Source: Akkermansiaceae bacterium (GTDB taxonomy: Bacteria > Verrucomicrobiota > Verrucomicrobiia > Verrucomicrobiales > Akkermansiaceae). Taken from it: a DNA stretch of 55,151 nt. A program made the position numbers and the translations under genes. The notes beneath the pieces were generated by a model. It saw only the letters and a list, made by a program, of their open reading frames with translations. It was not told where the DNA came from and did no database searches. The DNA lies in contig JALRJZ010000003.1 of NCBI GenBank assembly GCA_023261045.1, positions 1-55,151 on the forward strand, written 5' to 3'. Of the stretch, positions 44,676 to 54,103 are shown piece after piece (position 1 is the first letter of the stretch; every line of letters starts with the position of its first letter).

Positions 44676-46475
44676 TTAGTCGCCGGACTTCAAGACTTTG
44701 ATGAAAGCTTCCTGGGGAATGTTCACCTTTCCAAAGGCTTTCATCTTCGCTTTTCCTTTCTTTTGCTTTTCGAGGAGCTTTCGTTTCCGGGAGATGTCAC
44801 CTCCGTAGCATTTTGCGGTGACGTTCTTGCGCATGGCGCTGATGGATTCCCGCGCGATGATATTGCCCCCAATGGCAGCTTGGATGGCCACCACAAACAT
44901 CTGTTGAGGAATGACTTCTTTGAGCTTCTGGGCAAGCTCTCGCCCTCGGCTTTGGGCCTTATCTCGGTGGACGATCGTGGAGAAGGCTTCGACTGGTTCG
45001 CCGGCGATAAGCATGTCCATTTTCACCATCTTGGCGGCGCGGTATCCGGCATGCTCGTAGTCCATGGACCCATACCCCCGAGTCATGGATTTTAAGCGGT
45101 CATTAAAGTCGACGAGAATATCGGCGAGTGGAACGACAGCCGTGAGCATGACACGCATCGGATCAATCGTTTCTGTATTTTCGAGATCGCCCCGCTTCTC
45201 TGCGATGAGCTGCATCACATCTCCAATGTAATCGCCAGGCACCATGACAAAAATCCGCACCATGGGCTCGCGGATTTCTTCAATCTCCTGAGTTTCAGGA
45301 AGGTAAGAGGGGTTATCGATGATGACCTCCTCCCCGTCCGTTTTGGTCACTTCGTAAATCACGGAGGGGTAAGTGGAAATGACGTCCATGTCGAATTCAC
45401 GACGCAGACGCTCTTGAATGATCTCCATATGGAGAAGACCTAAAAATCCGCAACGAAAACCAAAACCAAGAGCAGTTGAGCTTTCGGTCTGATAGGTGAA
45501 AGCGGCATCGTTGATCTGAAGTTTCCCCATGGCAGTTTTGAGAGCCTCGTAATCAGAGGTATCCACCGGGTAGATCCCGGAAAAGACCATGGGCCTGATT
45601 TCCTTAAAGCCAGGAAGGGGCTCCGGACAGGGTTTGTCCTTGTGGGTGATGGTATCTCCAATTTTGACCTCAGCAGAGGACTTCATATTTGCGATGACGT
45701 ATCCCACATCGCCAGTTTGAAGCACCTCGGTTTTGGTCATCTTAGGGGTGAAGTGACCGACTTCTTTGATCTCGTAGTTGTTGGGTGTGTGAAAGAGCTT
45801 AATTTTATCGCCCTTTTTCACTTCTCCTGACATGACACGGACGTAGGAGATCACTCCTCGGTAGGCATCATAGAGAGAGTCAAAAACTGAAGCTCGCAAG
45901 AGTCCATCTTCTTGGGTGGGTGGTGGAGGGACGAGCTCCACGACAGCCTCAAGAATGTCCTCGATGCCAATCCCCATTTTCGCAGAAGCGGGGATGCCGT
46001 GTTCACCGGGAATGGCAAGAATGTCCTCGAGCTGCTGGCGGCACTTGTCGACATCTGCCGCCGGGAGGTCGATCTTATTGAGAACCGGAACAATGGAGAG
46101 GTCCTGATCGAGAGCTAGGTTGACGTTCGCCATGGTTTGGGCTTCTACCCCTTGTGCGGCATCGATGATCAAGATTGCTCCTTCACAGGCCGCTAGTGAG
46201 CGTGAGACTTCGTAGGAGAAGTCCACGTGTCCTGGAGTGTCGAGCAGATTGAGTTTGTAGGTTTTGCCATCACGGGCTTTGTAAAACATCGTGACGGGGT
46301 GGGATTTGATGGTAATTCCCTTTTCTCTCTCCAAGTCCATCGCATCCAGAAGCTGGTCTTGAGCCTCACGTTGGCTGACTGTCTGGGTTTGTTCGAGCAG
46401 ACGGTCGGACAGAGTCGTTTTACCATGATCGATATGAGCGATGATGGAGAAATTACGGGTGAGTTCGACGGACAT
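44676..46475 (-). CDS. lepA: elongation factor 4 (LepA), ribosomal back-translocase
   Basis: 599 residues from the ATG at 46475; the frame extends 23 codons upstream without a LepA match. GTPase motifs are clear: P-loop AHIDHGKTTLSDRL, switch/DxxG LLDTPGHVDFSYEV, NKIDLPAADV. The C-terminal LepA-specific domain (NPSYLPETQEIEEIREPMVR to PQEAFIKVLKSGD) is complete, so the protein is full length. EF4 acts on stalled or mistranslocated ribosomes. The gene stands alone on the minus strand. Confidence 0.97.
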   Translation of the reverse strand: MSVELTRNFSIIAHIDHGKTTLSDRLLEQTQTVSQREAQDQLLDAMDLEREKGITIKSHPVTMFYKARDGKTYKLNLLDTPGHVDFSYEVSRSLAACEGAILIIDAAQGVEAQTMANVNLALDQDLSIVPVLNKIDLPAADVDKCRQQLEDILAIPGEHGIPASAKMGIGIEDILEAVVELVPPPPTQEDGLLRASVFDSLYDAYRGVISYVRVMSGEVKKGDKIKLFHTPNNYEIKEVGHFTPKMTKTEVLQTGDVGYVIANMKSSAEVKIGDTITHKDKPCPEPLPGFKEIRPMVFSGIYPVDTSDYEALKTAMGKLQINDAAFTYQTESSTALGFGFRCGFLGLLHMEIIQERLRREFDMDVISTYPSVIYEVTKTDGEEVIIDNPSYLPETQEIEEIREPMVRIFVMVPGDYIGDVMQLIAEKRGDLENTETIDPMRVMLTAVVPLADILVDFNDRLKSMTRGYGSMDYEHAGYRAAKMVKMDMLIAGEPVEAFSTIVHRDKAQSRGRELAQKLKEVIPQQMFVVAIQAAIGGNIIARESISAMRKNVTAKCYGGDISRKRKLLEKQKKGKAKMKAFGKVNIPQEAFIKVLKSGD

Positions 46476-46654
46476 GGTGATCTGGCAGGCGGGAAATAAG
46501 GGCAATTTCCTCAAAATGAAAGAGTGGAATGAACTGATCTTCAATCTCAGGAAATCAGGCAGCTGACTTATCTCCTTGATTTAGAGTGAAGATTTGTGCG
46601 GCTCAAGGTTTCATCTCCTTGAGAGCTTTGATGAGGCTGCGAGAAGGAAGTAGC

Positions 46655-47842
46655 TTATTTGGACCGCTGGATCTTCTCTTGCAGCTCTGTTGAAAGCCCA
46701 CTGGCGGCAAGCCATTGTGCAGCGCCCGCTGGATCCTTGCCGAAAAAAGTTCGCCCCGTGTCGATGAGGGCTTGTTCCCTTGAACTTTGATCAGAAATGG
46801 TGGCGGCCCAGTCGACTCCAGCGGCAGGATCTTCGTGAACGACGCGGGTGGCGTAGCCAAAGGTTGCGGCATCTCGCGGAGCTCCAGAAAGAGAGGCGAT
46901 TTCGGCAGCTGCCGCTTGTGGGTCTTGACTCGCCCAGTTTGCGAACGAGGCTCCAATCGCACGGTTTCTCCCATCGCCACTGGATAATGACAGAGCCCAA
47001 GAGAGGGCTGCTTGTGGATCGTTCTTTGAGATTTCGTCAGCGACTTTTGAAGTGGCTTCTCCTCGAAGCGGACCTTCGGGGAGGCTGCTCGCCCAGGTCA
47101 TAGCTTCTTTTGGATCTCCTCCTCGAAAGATGGCAGCCGCAGCAATGTGCATCATTTTACTAGCGTCTTTGTCTCCTCCCGCAAGCCGGTCGGCTGCGAA
47201 TTGAGTCGCAAGGTAGGGGTCTGCATCGGCTAGGCCGAACGCGGCTCCCCATTTCATAAGACTTGCGCCATTTTGCTCACCGGGTGTCAGGGTGTTAAAA
47301 TAGGCGACTGCGGCGTCAGGATTTGAACTTGCCCAGCCTGCCAGGGTGGCTGCCATGTCTCGCTTGGGGGTGTCTCTCCCATGCGTGACAGCTTGCTCAC
47401 CAGCGATCGAACCCCATGCGTAGTGAAACTCCCGAAACTCAGGGGAGTCCTGAGGCATGTGGGCAATTTGCTCACGGATGAGTTTCGCATTTTCTGCGGT
47501 GAGGCCTTTGAGGAGTTCTGAAAAAGCAAGACGTCGAGCGATCGGCCCTCGAGCTGTGCGGAATTCTTCGCCCAATCGAGTAATCTCTTCTGCGCTTAGG
47601 TTGAGAGATGAGAGCGAGGTGGAAATCTCATTGGATCTCGCTGTCCGACCCCGAGAACGGCTCGAGGACGAAATGGAATCTGAGGAGTTTTGGCGAGATG
47701 AAAGTCCTTGAGACGGAGAGGCTGATCGTCCACCTGTGAGCGCCGACGAGTTGCGACTTTCGGAGTTTGCTTGCAAGCCGACAACGAATGCTCCAGCGGC
47801 GATCAACGCCCACACAAAGTGAGGAAGGTATTTTTTGTTCAT
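46655..47842 (-). CDS. membrane-anchored helical-repeat (DPxxAxxW) protein, paralogue A
   Basis: 395 residues; family not named. An N-terminal membrane anchor or signal (LPHFVWALIAAGAFVVGL) is followed by a Ser/Arg/Gly-rich low-complexity linker, then a helical domain with about seven repeats of a DP(x)2A(x)2W(x)3L type: NPDAAVAYFNTL, DPKEAMTWASSL, DPQAALSWALSL, DPAAGVDWAATI, DPAGAAQWLAAS. The pattern resembles short alpha-solenoid repeats. A close paralogue is encoded at 50415-51605 and a more distant one at 54217 onward; they share TAENAK/TPENAK and the FHYAWGSIAGE block. A role as an envelope scaffold is inference only. Confidence 0.82.
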   Translation of the reverse strand: MNKKYLPHFVWALIAAGAFVVGLQANSESRNSSALTGGRSASPSQGLSSRQNSSDSISSSSRSRGRTARSNEISTSLSSLNLSAEEITRLGEEFRTARGPIARRLAFSELLKGLTAENAKLIREQIAHMPQDSPEFREFHYAWGSIAGEQAVTHGRDTPKRDMAATLAGWASSNPDAAVAYFNTLTPGEQNGASLMKWGAAFGLADADPYLATQFAADRLAGGDKDASKMMHIAAAAIFRGGDPKEAMTWASSLPEGPLRGEATSKVADEISKNDPQAALSWALSLSSGDGRNRAIGASFANWASQDPQAAAAEIASLSGAPRDAATFGYATRVVHEDPAAGVDWAATISDQSSREQALIDTGRTFFGKDPAGAAQWLAASGLSTELQEKIQRSK

Positions 47843-48033
47843 GGAGTTGGAGTGGGTCGAAGTAACTGGCTTCCTAGTGCCTTGAGAAGCCGACGCAGCG
47901 TGCTCATTTGACTACGTGCAATCTGAGGGACTCTTACGTTTTAGGAGTGTTCTCAGAGAGTCAGAGAGGGGACCTTTTGAGTTGGCTCTTCGAGCAGGAA
48001 GAAAGCCTCTTATAAAATAAGGAGTGATTTATA

Positions 48034-48303
48034 ATGTTCGAGATAACATTCGCGTCACAGTCTTCTACTGTCTATGACACCACGATTGTTATGAATCTTT
48101 TTTGGGGCTTTCTCATGTTTTTGATTGGGCTTTGGCTCTTTTGCTGTGGTCGTAAGCAAAGTTCGTCGAAAATCTATCAATTGCTCGTTGCTCGATCTCG
48201 CCTTCTCTGGAAGACCAAAGTGCATTTGGTTCATCAAGTGGCTGGATTGCTCATTATGATCGATGGGTTGTTCGTGGCCATTGGTTTTTGGCAGCGGTTT
48301 TAA
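48034..48303 (+). CDS. small membrane protein
   Basis: 89 residues, unrecognised. A good AAGGAG site lies at 48019-48024 before the ATG. Two hydrophobic segments (LFWGFLMFLIGLWLFCCG and VAGLLIMIDGLFVAIGFW) suggest two membrane helices with a basic loop between them. It ends 12 bases before the acyltransferase gene on the same strand, so it is probably co-expressed with it and may be a partner subunit. Confidence 0.65.
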   Translation: MFEITFASQSSTVYDTTIVMNLFWGFLMFLIGLWLFCCGRKQSSSKIYQLLVARSRLLWKTKVHLVHQVAGLLIMIDGLFVAIGFWQRF

Positions 48304-48315
48304 ACGAGAGGACCG

Positions 48316-50418
48316 ATGAGTAATAAAGCGCAAGGGATCAGCCCCCCAGAGAGGTATCATTTTCTGGATGGCCTGCGTGCTTGGGCCATGTTGTTGGGAA
48401 TTGTTTTACATGCGGCCATGTCGTTTTTGGGATTTCCCATTTGGCCGGCAGTTGACACGAAGTCAGATCCCGTCGTGTTTGGATGGATCCTTGATTCAAT
48501 TCACGGATTTCGCATGCCCTTGTTTTTTTTAGTGAGCGGGTTTTTTACGGCGATGATGTGTCAAAAGCGGGGAGTTCGCGCTTTGATCAAGCATCGAGCG
48601 CTACGGATCGGATTCCCGCTGCTCGCTGGAACTTTGATCGTCTTTCCTGTGATGATTGCCCTCGCTCATTGGGGGAGTGAAGTCAAATCCCAGCAAGAAC
48701 AAGCCCTTCAAAGTAGAGAGAAGAGTCTGGAGAGAGCCCTTCTTGAAGGGAGCGAAGACACCGTGCGCGCACTTCTTGCTGAGGGGGTTGATGCAAATCA
48801 TCGAGATCAAGGTGGAAGCCCTCTGCTGCGTGTGGCTGCAGTCTGGGGCCATGAGGGAATTGTTGAAGCCTTGCTTGACTATGGTGCGGATCCTGAAGCC
48901 AGAGGCTCTGATGGCGGAACCGCCCTCATGTCTGCCGCTTTTTTTGGTCGAACCGGAGTTGTGAAATCGTTGATTGAGCGTCGAGCCGACGTCAATGCAA
49001 CCAATTATGAGGGTTCACCGGTCATTGAATCCGCAACAGTAGATTTCTCCTTGGTCAAAGAGATCGGCAAGATGTTTGCTATTCCCATTGATCAAGGAAT
49101 GGAACAACGAAGACGAGAGTGCGCGAAGATCCTTCGGGAGGCAGGGGCAAAAGATCGTGGCTTTATTGATCAATTCGTCAGTGGGGTCAAAGCTCTTGGG
49201 CGGCAAGCGAACCAGGGTGAGGCTAACAAAGGACAGGCATTTGAAAAAGCGGCCTGGAGTGGTGATTTGGAAACAATCAGAAGACTTCTTGAGCAAGGTG
49301 TTGATCCCAACCGAGTTGATGAGCAGGGCACTCCAATGCTAAGCTTGGCTGCTTTGATGGGACAGGCCCCCGTCGTTGAACTCTTACTTGACTGGGGGGC
49401 AGAAATTGAGGCGAGGGGCGCTGATGGCGGCACGGCTCTGATGGCAGCCGCTTTCTTTGGCCGACTCGATGTGTTAGAGTTGTTGATTGATCGAGGGGCT
49501 GATGTGAATGCCACCAATGAGGCAGGAGCATCGGTCATCCAGTCTGCAACCATGGATTTTGCAATCGTGCAAATGGTCGGGAAAATGTTGACCATTCCGC
49601 TTGATGAGCACATGCCTCAGCGGCGTGAGCAGGCTGCACAGATACTCATGAAGGCCGGGGCTCAGAAAGATTGGTATCGCGACTTAGCTTTTGTGCCAAT
49701 TTTTCATCATCTTTGGTTTCTGCATTATCTTCTATGGCTTGTCGCCATTTTCATTCCGGTCAAATTGCTTTGGACCAAACTTGATTGGAGGATCCCTCGA
49801 GCCTTCATCAAGACTCCAGGGTGTTTTCTTTGGCTGCTTCCGCTGAGCTTTTATTGTCAGTGGCACATGCCCGAAAGTTTTGGCCCCGCCACCGCAACGG
49901 GCCTGCTTCCATGGCCTCCTAAACTAGCTTACTACGGCCTCTTCTTCTTTTTTGGCGTGATGTGCTATGGCAAGGGATGGTGGGAACAAAAAGCGGGCAC
50001 AAGGTGGTGGGCTTGGTTGCTTCTCGCCCTGCCTTGCCTGTGTTTTGGGCGTGAGTGGATCCGTGAAGAGCGAGCTTTTGAAGGGGTGGCTCTCACCATG
50101 ATCTATACTTGGGCGACCATCGTTGGGGTGATCGGGTTTTTCCGGCGTTATTTTAATGGAGGCTCACCGGCTTTAAGGTATTTATCAGATGCGTCTTACT
50201 GGCTTTATCTTGCCCACTTACCTGTGATGATTGCCTTGCAGATCCTCGTGAGCAACTGGGAGTTTCCTGCGCTCATCAAGTGCTCTTTGATCTGCATCTC
50301 TGTCACTGGATCGCTTTTGATCGTTTATCACTACGGCGTGCGCTACACTTGGATTGGAGCCATTCTTAATGGGCGAAAACACCGCTCTTCCAAGCCCATG
50401 GAAAACGGAGGAGCTTAA
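48316..50418 (+). CDS. acyltransferase-3-type membrane protein with inserted ankyrin repeats
   Basis: 700 residues. Residues 1-125 match the start of the acyltransferase 3/OpgC family (RYHFLDGLRAWAMLLGIVLH, FRMPLFFLVSGFFTA). Residues ~136-452 are ankyrin repeats (for example SDGGTALMSAAFFGRTGVVK, ADVNATNEAGASVIQSATMD), and the remaining membrane helices resume from HHLWFLHYLLWLVAI. The ankyrin region is a tandem duplication of about 145 residues, each copy with a family-specific MEQRRR/MPQRRE tail. The acyltransferase 3 family moves acyl groups onto glycans across the membrane. An ankyrin module inside it is unusual and could bind a protein partner. The start has a small upstream membrane protein partner. 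Confidence 0.85.
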   Translation: MSNKAQGISPPERYHFLDGLRAWAMLLGIVLHAAMSFLGFPIWPAVDTKSDPVVFGWILDSIHGFRMPLFFLVSGFFTAMMCQKRGVRALIKHRALRIGFPLLAGTLIVFPVMIALAHWGSEVKSQQEQALQSREKSLERALLEGSEDTVRALLAEGVDANHRDQGGSPLLRVAAVWGHEGIVEALLDYGADPEARGSDGGTALMSAAFFGRTGVVKSLIERRADVNATNYEGSPVIESATVDFSLVKEIGKMFAIPIDQGMEQRRRECAKILREAGAKDRGFIDQFVSGVKALGRQANQGEANKGQAFEKAAWSGDLETIRRLLEQGVDPNRVDEQGTPMLSLAALMGQAPVVELLLDWGAEIEARGADGGTALMAAAFFGRLDVLELLIDRGADVNATNEAGASVIQSATMDFAIVQMVGKMLTIPLDEHMPQRREQAAQILMKAGAQKDWYRDLAFVPIFHHLWFLHYLLWLVAIFIPVKLLWTKLDWRIPRAFIKTPGCFLWLLPLSFYCQWHMPESFGPATATGLLPWPPKLAYYGLFFFFGVMCYGKGWWEQKAGTRWWAWLLLALPCLCFGREWIREERAFEGVALTMIYTWATIVGVIGFFRRYFNGGSPALRYLSDASYWLYLAHLPVMIALQILVSNWEFPALIKCSLICISVTGSLLIVYHYGVRYTWIGAILNGRKHRSSKPMENGGA

Positions 50419-51605
50419 CGACGACGGCGAATGATTTCAGCCTGTTGTTTTTCACTCAAGCCACTCTCTGGCAGCCACTCTTGCGCTGCTTCAGGGTCTT
50501 TGCGGAAGAAGGTCCGCGCTGAGTCGTAGAGTGCTCGTTGACGCATTTTATCGTCAGAAATGGTATTGACCCAATCGATTGCCGCGGCGGGATCTTCCCA
50601 TGCGATCCTGTCGACATAGCCATAGGTCGCGGAATCCCTTTCTGGCGAGCTATTCATGCCATTGAGTTGGTTTGCGGCAGCCTGTGGATCATCACTGGCC
50701 CACTCTCGGTAGGAATTCCAGAGCGCCCGATTTTTGGAGTCGCCCGAGGGGAGACTAGAGGCCCACTGAGCCGCTCCTGATGGATCTTGATTGGCATATT
50801 CTCGAGAGACTCGAGAGACGGCGGTCGCTTGCATCGGGCCATCAGGAATCATTGTCGCCCAGGAAGCTGCTTCTTGCACATCTCCCCCGCGCAAAACCTC
50901 ACGAGTGGCAAGGTCTACGAGGCGGTTTGCTTCTCGGTCACCCGCTTGGTGGCGATCGAGCGCAAAGGCGAGGGCAAGATTGGGATCTGCATCTGCGAGT
51001 CCTTGGGCGGCGCCCCACTTTAAATCATTATTCTTTTTTTGTTCTTCAGAAAGTCCGTTGAAGTAGGCGAGTGCGGCATCTGGATCAGCTCCGGCCCAGC
51101 CGGCCAGCGTAATGGCCATATCTCGCTTCGGAGTCTCCGCACCATTCAGGACTGCCTCTTCTCCGGCGATCGCTCCCCAAGCGTAGTGAAAGTCTTTGAA
51201 CTCAGAACTGTCTGAGTCGAGGTGCTGGATCTGCTCTCGCATGAACTTGGCGTTCTCCGGAGTCAAGTTGGCTAAGAAGGTGGAGAAGAGTTCGCGACGT
51301 TCAAGAGGATTGCGTGCCTGACGAATATCAGCTCCCAGTTTTACCAATTCGGCTTCAGAGAGGTTGCGGCTTTTTAAGTCACCACCCGATCGCGAACGGG
51401 CTGTTTGAGCTCCTGCTTCCTCTCCCCGATTGTGAAGGCCATCATTATTCGCTCTCTTCGAGAGGCTGGGAGTTTCAGAAGATCGATTCCCCAGGCCGGC
51501 CCCTCCTTGATCTTTGTTGGATGAATCAGACTGAGATCCGATCAAATAAGTCATTGTGGCGAAGAGAGCCCATCCCCCATGGATCAAGTAAGATTTTTTC
51601 ATCAA
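50415..51605 (-). CDS. membrane-anchored helical-repeat (DPxxAxxW) protein, paralogue B
   Basis: 396 residues, a clear paralogue of the 46655-47842 protein over its whole length: membrane anchor, low-complexity Asn/Gly/Ser linker, TPENAKFMREQIQHL block, FHYAWGAIAGEEAV, and about seven repeats (DPDAALAYFNGL, DPSGAAQWASSL, DPQAAANQLNGM, DPAAAIDWVNTI, DPEAAQEWLPES). The C-terminus ends in a basic tail (IIRRRR). It overlaps the acyltransferase gene by four bases in convergent orientation. Confidence 0.82.
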   Translation of the reverse strand: MMKKSYLIHGGWALFATMTYLIGSQSDSSNKDQGGAGLGNRSSETPSLSKRANNDGLHNRGEEAGAQTARSRSGGDLKSRNLSEAELVKLGADIRQARNPLERRELFSTFLANLTPENAKFMREQIQHLDSDSSEFKDFHYAWGAIAGEEAVLNGAETPKRDMAITLAGWAGADPDAALAYFNGLSEEQKKNNDLKWGAAQGLADADPNLALAFALDRHQAGDREANRLVDLATREVLRGGDVQEAASWATMIPDGPMQATAVSRVSREYANQDPSGAAQWASSLPSGDSKNRALWNSYREWASDDPQAAANQLNGMNSSPERDSATYGYVDRIAWEDPAAAIDWVNTISDDKMRQRALYDSARTFFRKDPEAAQEWLPESGLSEKQQAEIIRRRR

Positions 51606-51709
51606 AACGAAAGGAAACAGGTCTCAGAACGGTTTTAAGTGGAGGAATCTTTCAGCGTCATCAGGCCCATGCTCCTTAGCTGTTAGATTCCCATGAGCTC
51701 CTTCTGACT

Positions 51710-52477
51710 ATGAAACCACTTCGTCTTCTGCTTCCATTTTCTTTTTCCATCCTCTCTCTCGTTGCTGAACCTCATGTCGGTGTTGGGGCAAAACCTGTCG
51801 AGGGAGCAGAAGTGATTTTTGACGGGACACGTGAAATGCTCGATCAGAAGTGGACTTATTGGAAAGGGCCGCGCTTTTCCTCTGCTCTGCCCATCAAGTG
51901 GAAGATTGTCGATGATCCGGTAGATGATGGAACGGTCCTGATGACGGATGACCCTGCCGCTGCCGGAGGCAAATACGGTGCCGCTGATATCGTGACCAAA
52001 AAGAAGTACCGAGATTTCCGGCTTCATGTCGAATTTCTCATCGTTAATGAGGGCGGTAATAGTGGGGTCTACCTTCAGAACCGCTATGAGATTCAAGTAT
52101 TAGATGGAGATAAGACGAAGCATGGGATGGCTGCGGTGATCAATGAGACCGAATCTCCTTATGAATCCTACCGTGGTCTAGGTAAGTGGAATAGTTATGA
52201 CATTGTCTTTCGGGCCGCTCGATTTGCCAAAGATATTAAGATCGTCGAAAAGCCTCGGGTGAGCATGTACTTCAATGGCAAAAAGGTGCATGAGGAAGTT
52301 GAGATTAATAAGGTCTGGGGCGGCCCAAACTCAGGGCTTGATGGGGGCAATAACAATGGCTTTGGAATTACGAACACGCCCGGGGGCTTAAAGCTTCAGT
52401 GTGAAGGTCATGATGTTCGTTATCGCAATATTTGGATCAAAGAACTCAACTTGGATGAGAAGGGAACCGATTTTTAG
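51710..52477 (+). CDS. DUF1080 (3-keto-disaccharide hydrolase-like) exported protein
   Basis: 255 residues, signal peptide (KPLRLLLPFSFSILSLVA). DUF1080 blocks: IFDGTREMLDQKWTYWKG, KKKYRDFRLHVEFLIVNEGG, GNSGVYLQNRYEIQVLDG, GKWNSYDIVFRAARF and a terminal VRYRNIWIKELN. It is the full-length form with the NSGVYLQ and RYEIQVLD motifs that line the proposed active cleft. It is followed 50 bases later by a PmoA-like gene on the same strand, probably the same unit. Confidence 0.92.
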   Translation: MKPLRLLLPFSFSILSLVAEPHVGVGAKPVEGAEVIFDGTREMLDQKWTYWKGPRFSSALPIKWKIVDDPVDDGTVLMTDDPAAAGGKYGAADIVTKKKYRDFRLHVEFLIVNEGGNSGVYLQNRYEIQVLDGDKTKHGMAAVINETESPYESYRGLGKWNSYDIVFRAARFAKDIKIVEKPRVSMYFNGKKVHEEVEINKVWGGPNSGLDGGNNNGFGITNTPGGLKLQCEGHDVRYRNIWIKELNLDEKGTDF

Positions 52478-52480
52478 AGC

Positions 52481-52494
52481 TCTGATCGATCAGA
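52481..52494. repeat. 14-base perfect palindrome between the DUF1080 and PmoA-like genes
   Basis: TCTGATCGATCAGA is its own reverse complement and lies directly after the DUF1080 stop. It could be an operator or a small hairpin (five-base arms and a TCGA loop). There is no T run, so it is not a standard terminator. Confidence 0.4.
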
Positions 52495-52527
52495 TCGTGA
52501 AATAATTTTAGTCTCTGCTCCGTCTCA

Positions 52528-53436
52528 ATGTGCATGATGAGACATGTATGCGCCTTGCTTGGACTATTGGTTCTTCCCGGATTTGGAGCTTTAGAATTTA
52601 AAGACACCAAGGGGAAGCATTTGGACCTCCTTTCTGAAGGGAAAGTTTTGGTTCGCTACATGTATGAGCACGACACTTCGACCGAAGAAGCTCATCACGC
52701 GACTTACAAACCTTACCTTCATGTCTTTGACGCCGACGGCAAAGCCCCCATTACCAAAGGGCCAGGTGGGCAATTCACACACCACCGCGGGATTTTTATC
52801 GGATGGAGTCAGATCGGCTTCAACGGGAAAAAGTATGATCGCTGGCACATGAAGGGTGGGGACATCGTCCATCAAAAGTTTATTCGTCAGGAAGTCGATA
52901 CTCATTCAGCGGTCTTTACCTCAGTGACCCATTGGATGGATGAGTCCGCTCAAGCGTTCCTCGAGGAGGAAAGGACCTTTACCATCAAGACCGGATCTGA
53001 TCACGGCAGAGCTCTCATCGATTTTGAGTCGAAACTCACTCCGTTGCGAGGCGATGTTTCGCTCAAAGGAGATCCCGAACATGCCGGCATCCAGTATCGG
53101 CCCGCAGATGAAGTCGATAAGAAGAAAACAAAATACCTTTTTGCTAATGGGGTCACTCAAGTGCGTGGTCAGCAAGATCTCCCGTGGGCGGCGGAGAATT
53201 ATACCCTGCATAAGAACCGCTACGGTGTTGTTCATTTGAATCATCCTGAGAATCCCAAAGGCACCGTTTACTCGGCGTATCGGGACTATGGTCGTTTTGG
53301 GGCTTTTTTTGAAAAGGACATCAAGCAGGGCGATTCCCTTTGCGTTCGCTACGGTTTTCTGATCTTGGATGGCGAACTTCCAAAAGCAGAGGAAATCCAG
53401 AATGTGTGGAACTGGTGGAGTCAGGAAAAGAAGTAG
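52528..53436 (+). CDS. exported PmoA-like family protein (DUF6807)
   Basis: 302 residues; short signal peptide with three closely spaced possible starts at 52528, 52534 and 52537. The His-rich core HHRGIFIGWSQIGF, RWHMKGGDIVHQKF and the terminal SVCVRYGF-like SLCVRYGFLILDGE match the DUF6807/PmoA-like family, annotated as methane-oxygenase-like by name only and not expected to be a monooxygenase. The family is common in PVC sugar loci. It lies next to a DUF1080 gene, a known pairing. The substrate is unknown. Confidence 0.88.
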   Translation: MCMMRHVCALLGLLVLPGFGALEFKDTKGKHLDLLSEGKVLVRYMYEHDTSTEEAHHATYKPYLHVFDADGKAPITKGPGGQFTHHRGIFIGWSQIGFNGKKYDRWHMKGGDIVHQKFIRQEVDTHSAVFTSVTHWMDESAQAFLEEERTFTIKTGSDHGRALIDFESKLTPLRGDVSLKGDPEHAGIQYRPADEVDKKKTKYLFANGVTQVRGQQDLPWAAENYTLHKNRYGVVHLNHPENPKGTVYSAYRDYGRFGAFFEKDIKQGDSLCVRYGFLILDGELPKAEEIQNVWNWWSQEKK

Positions 53437-53463
53437 CTCTGGCGAATTATCATGGCGTTACAA

Positions 53464-53502
53464 GAAAGCCCTTCGGTCTCTACCGAAGGGCTTTCGATTT
53501 TT
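53464..53502 (+). terminator. rho-independent terminator after the PmoA-like gene
   Basis: A perfect 14-base stem (GAAAGCCCTTCGGT with ACCGAAGGGCTTTC, four-base loop) is followed by GATTTTT. It lies 27 bases after the stop and 26 bases before the convergent gene end. Confidence 0.93.
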
Positions 53503-53527
53503 GTCGGTAGAGTTGTTTGTGAGGTTC

Positions 53528-54103
53528 TTAGGGCTTCTCTGTGATTTCGAGGTTGCGGAATGAAATCGACATGTCTTTCCCGGCGTGGAGCTGGAGGCCA
53601 AGCGGCCCTCTCTCTATCGCACTCTCCGAGGTGTAGGTCACTCCGGGCACTCCGTTGAGCCAGGTTTGATAGGTTTTGCCCTCGACCTTAATTTTTAGCG
53701 TATTCCAATCTTTTGGTTTTACGGCAGCAATGGCTTCCTTGCCCTCGACCGGATAGCCCTTTCCAGGAATATAAGGGGAGGCTGTGAGATCCCGTTTCAA
53801 CGAGCCTGAGATCCCGATTTGGATTTGGTCGTGCGCATTTTTAATCATAACCCCAGAATCAATGGTTCCTTCGCCAAGTTTAAAATCCAAGCTCAGTGTG
53901 AAGTTGGTAAATTCCTTTTTGGTCCACAAAAGTGAACCGGCTTTTTTGGGTCCGGATTGGCAGTGGATGACCCCATCTTGAGCGGTCCAATGAGTGACTT
54001 TACTCTTAGAATCAACTCGCCATTGGCTCAAATCCTTCCCGTTAAAAAGAGACTCACTTGCAAGGCAGGAGAAAGGTAAAAAAAATGCGATGATAAATTT
54101 CAT
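53528..54103 (-). CDS. DUF1080-type exported protein
   Basis: 191 residues from the ATG at 54103, which opens a signal peptide (KFIIAFFLPFSCLA); the frame extends 36 codons upstream with a basic, non-matching leader. DUF1080 blocks: SLFNGKDLSQWRVDSKSKVT, KKEFTNFTLSLDFKLGEGTI, DSGVMIKNAHDQIQIGISGS, KPKDWNTLKIKVEGKTYQTW and GPLGLQLHAGKDMSISFRN. It is the third DUF1080-type gene here. It is divergent from the third helical-repeat gene, with 113 bases between the starts. Confidence 0.9.
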   Translation of the reverse strand: MKFIIAFFLPFSCLASESLFNGKDLSQWRVDSKSKVTHWTAQDGVIHCQSGPKKAGSLLWTKKEFTNFTLSLDFKLGEGTIDSGVMIKNAHDQIQIGISGSLKRDLTASPYIPGKGYPVEGKEAIAAVKPKDWNTLKIKVEGKTYQTWLNGVPGVTYTSESAIERGPLGLQLHAGKDMSISFRNLEITEKP

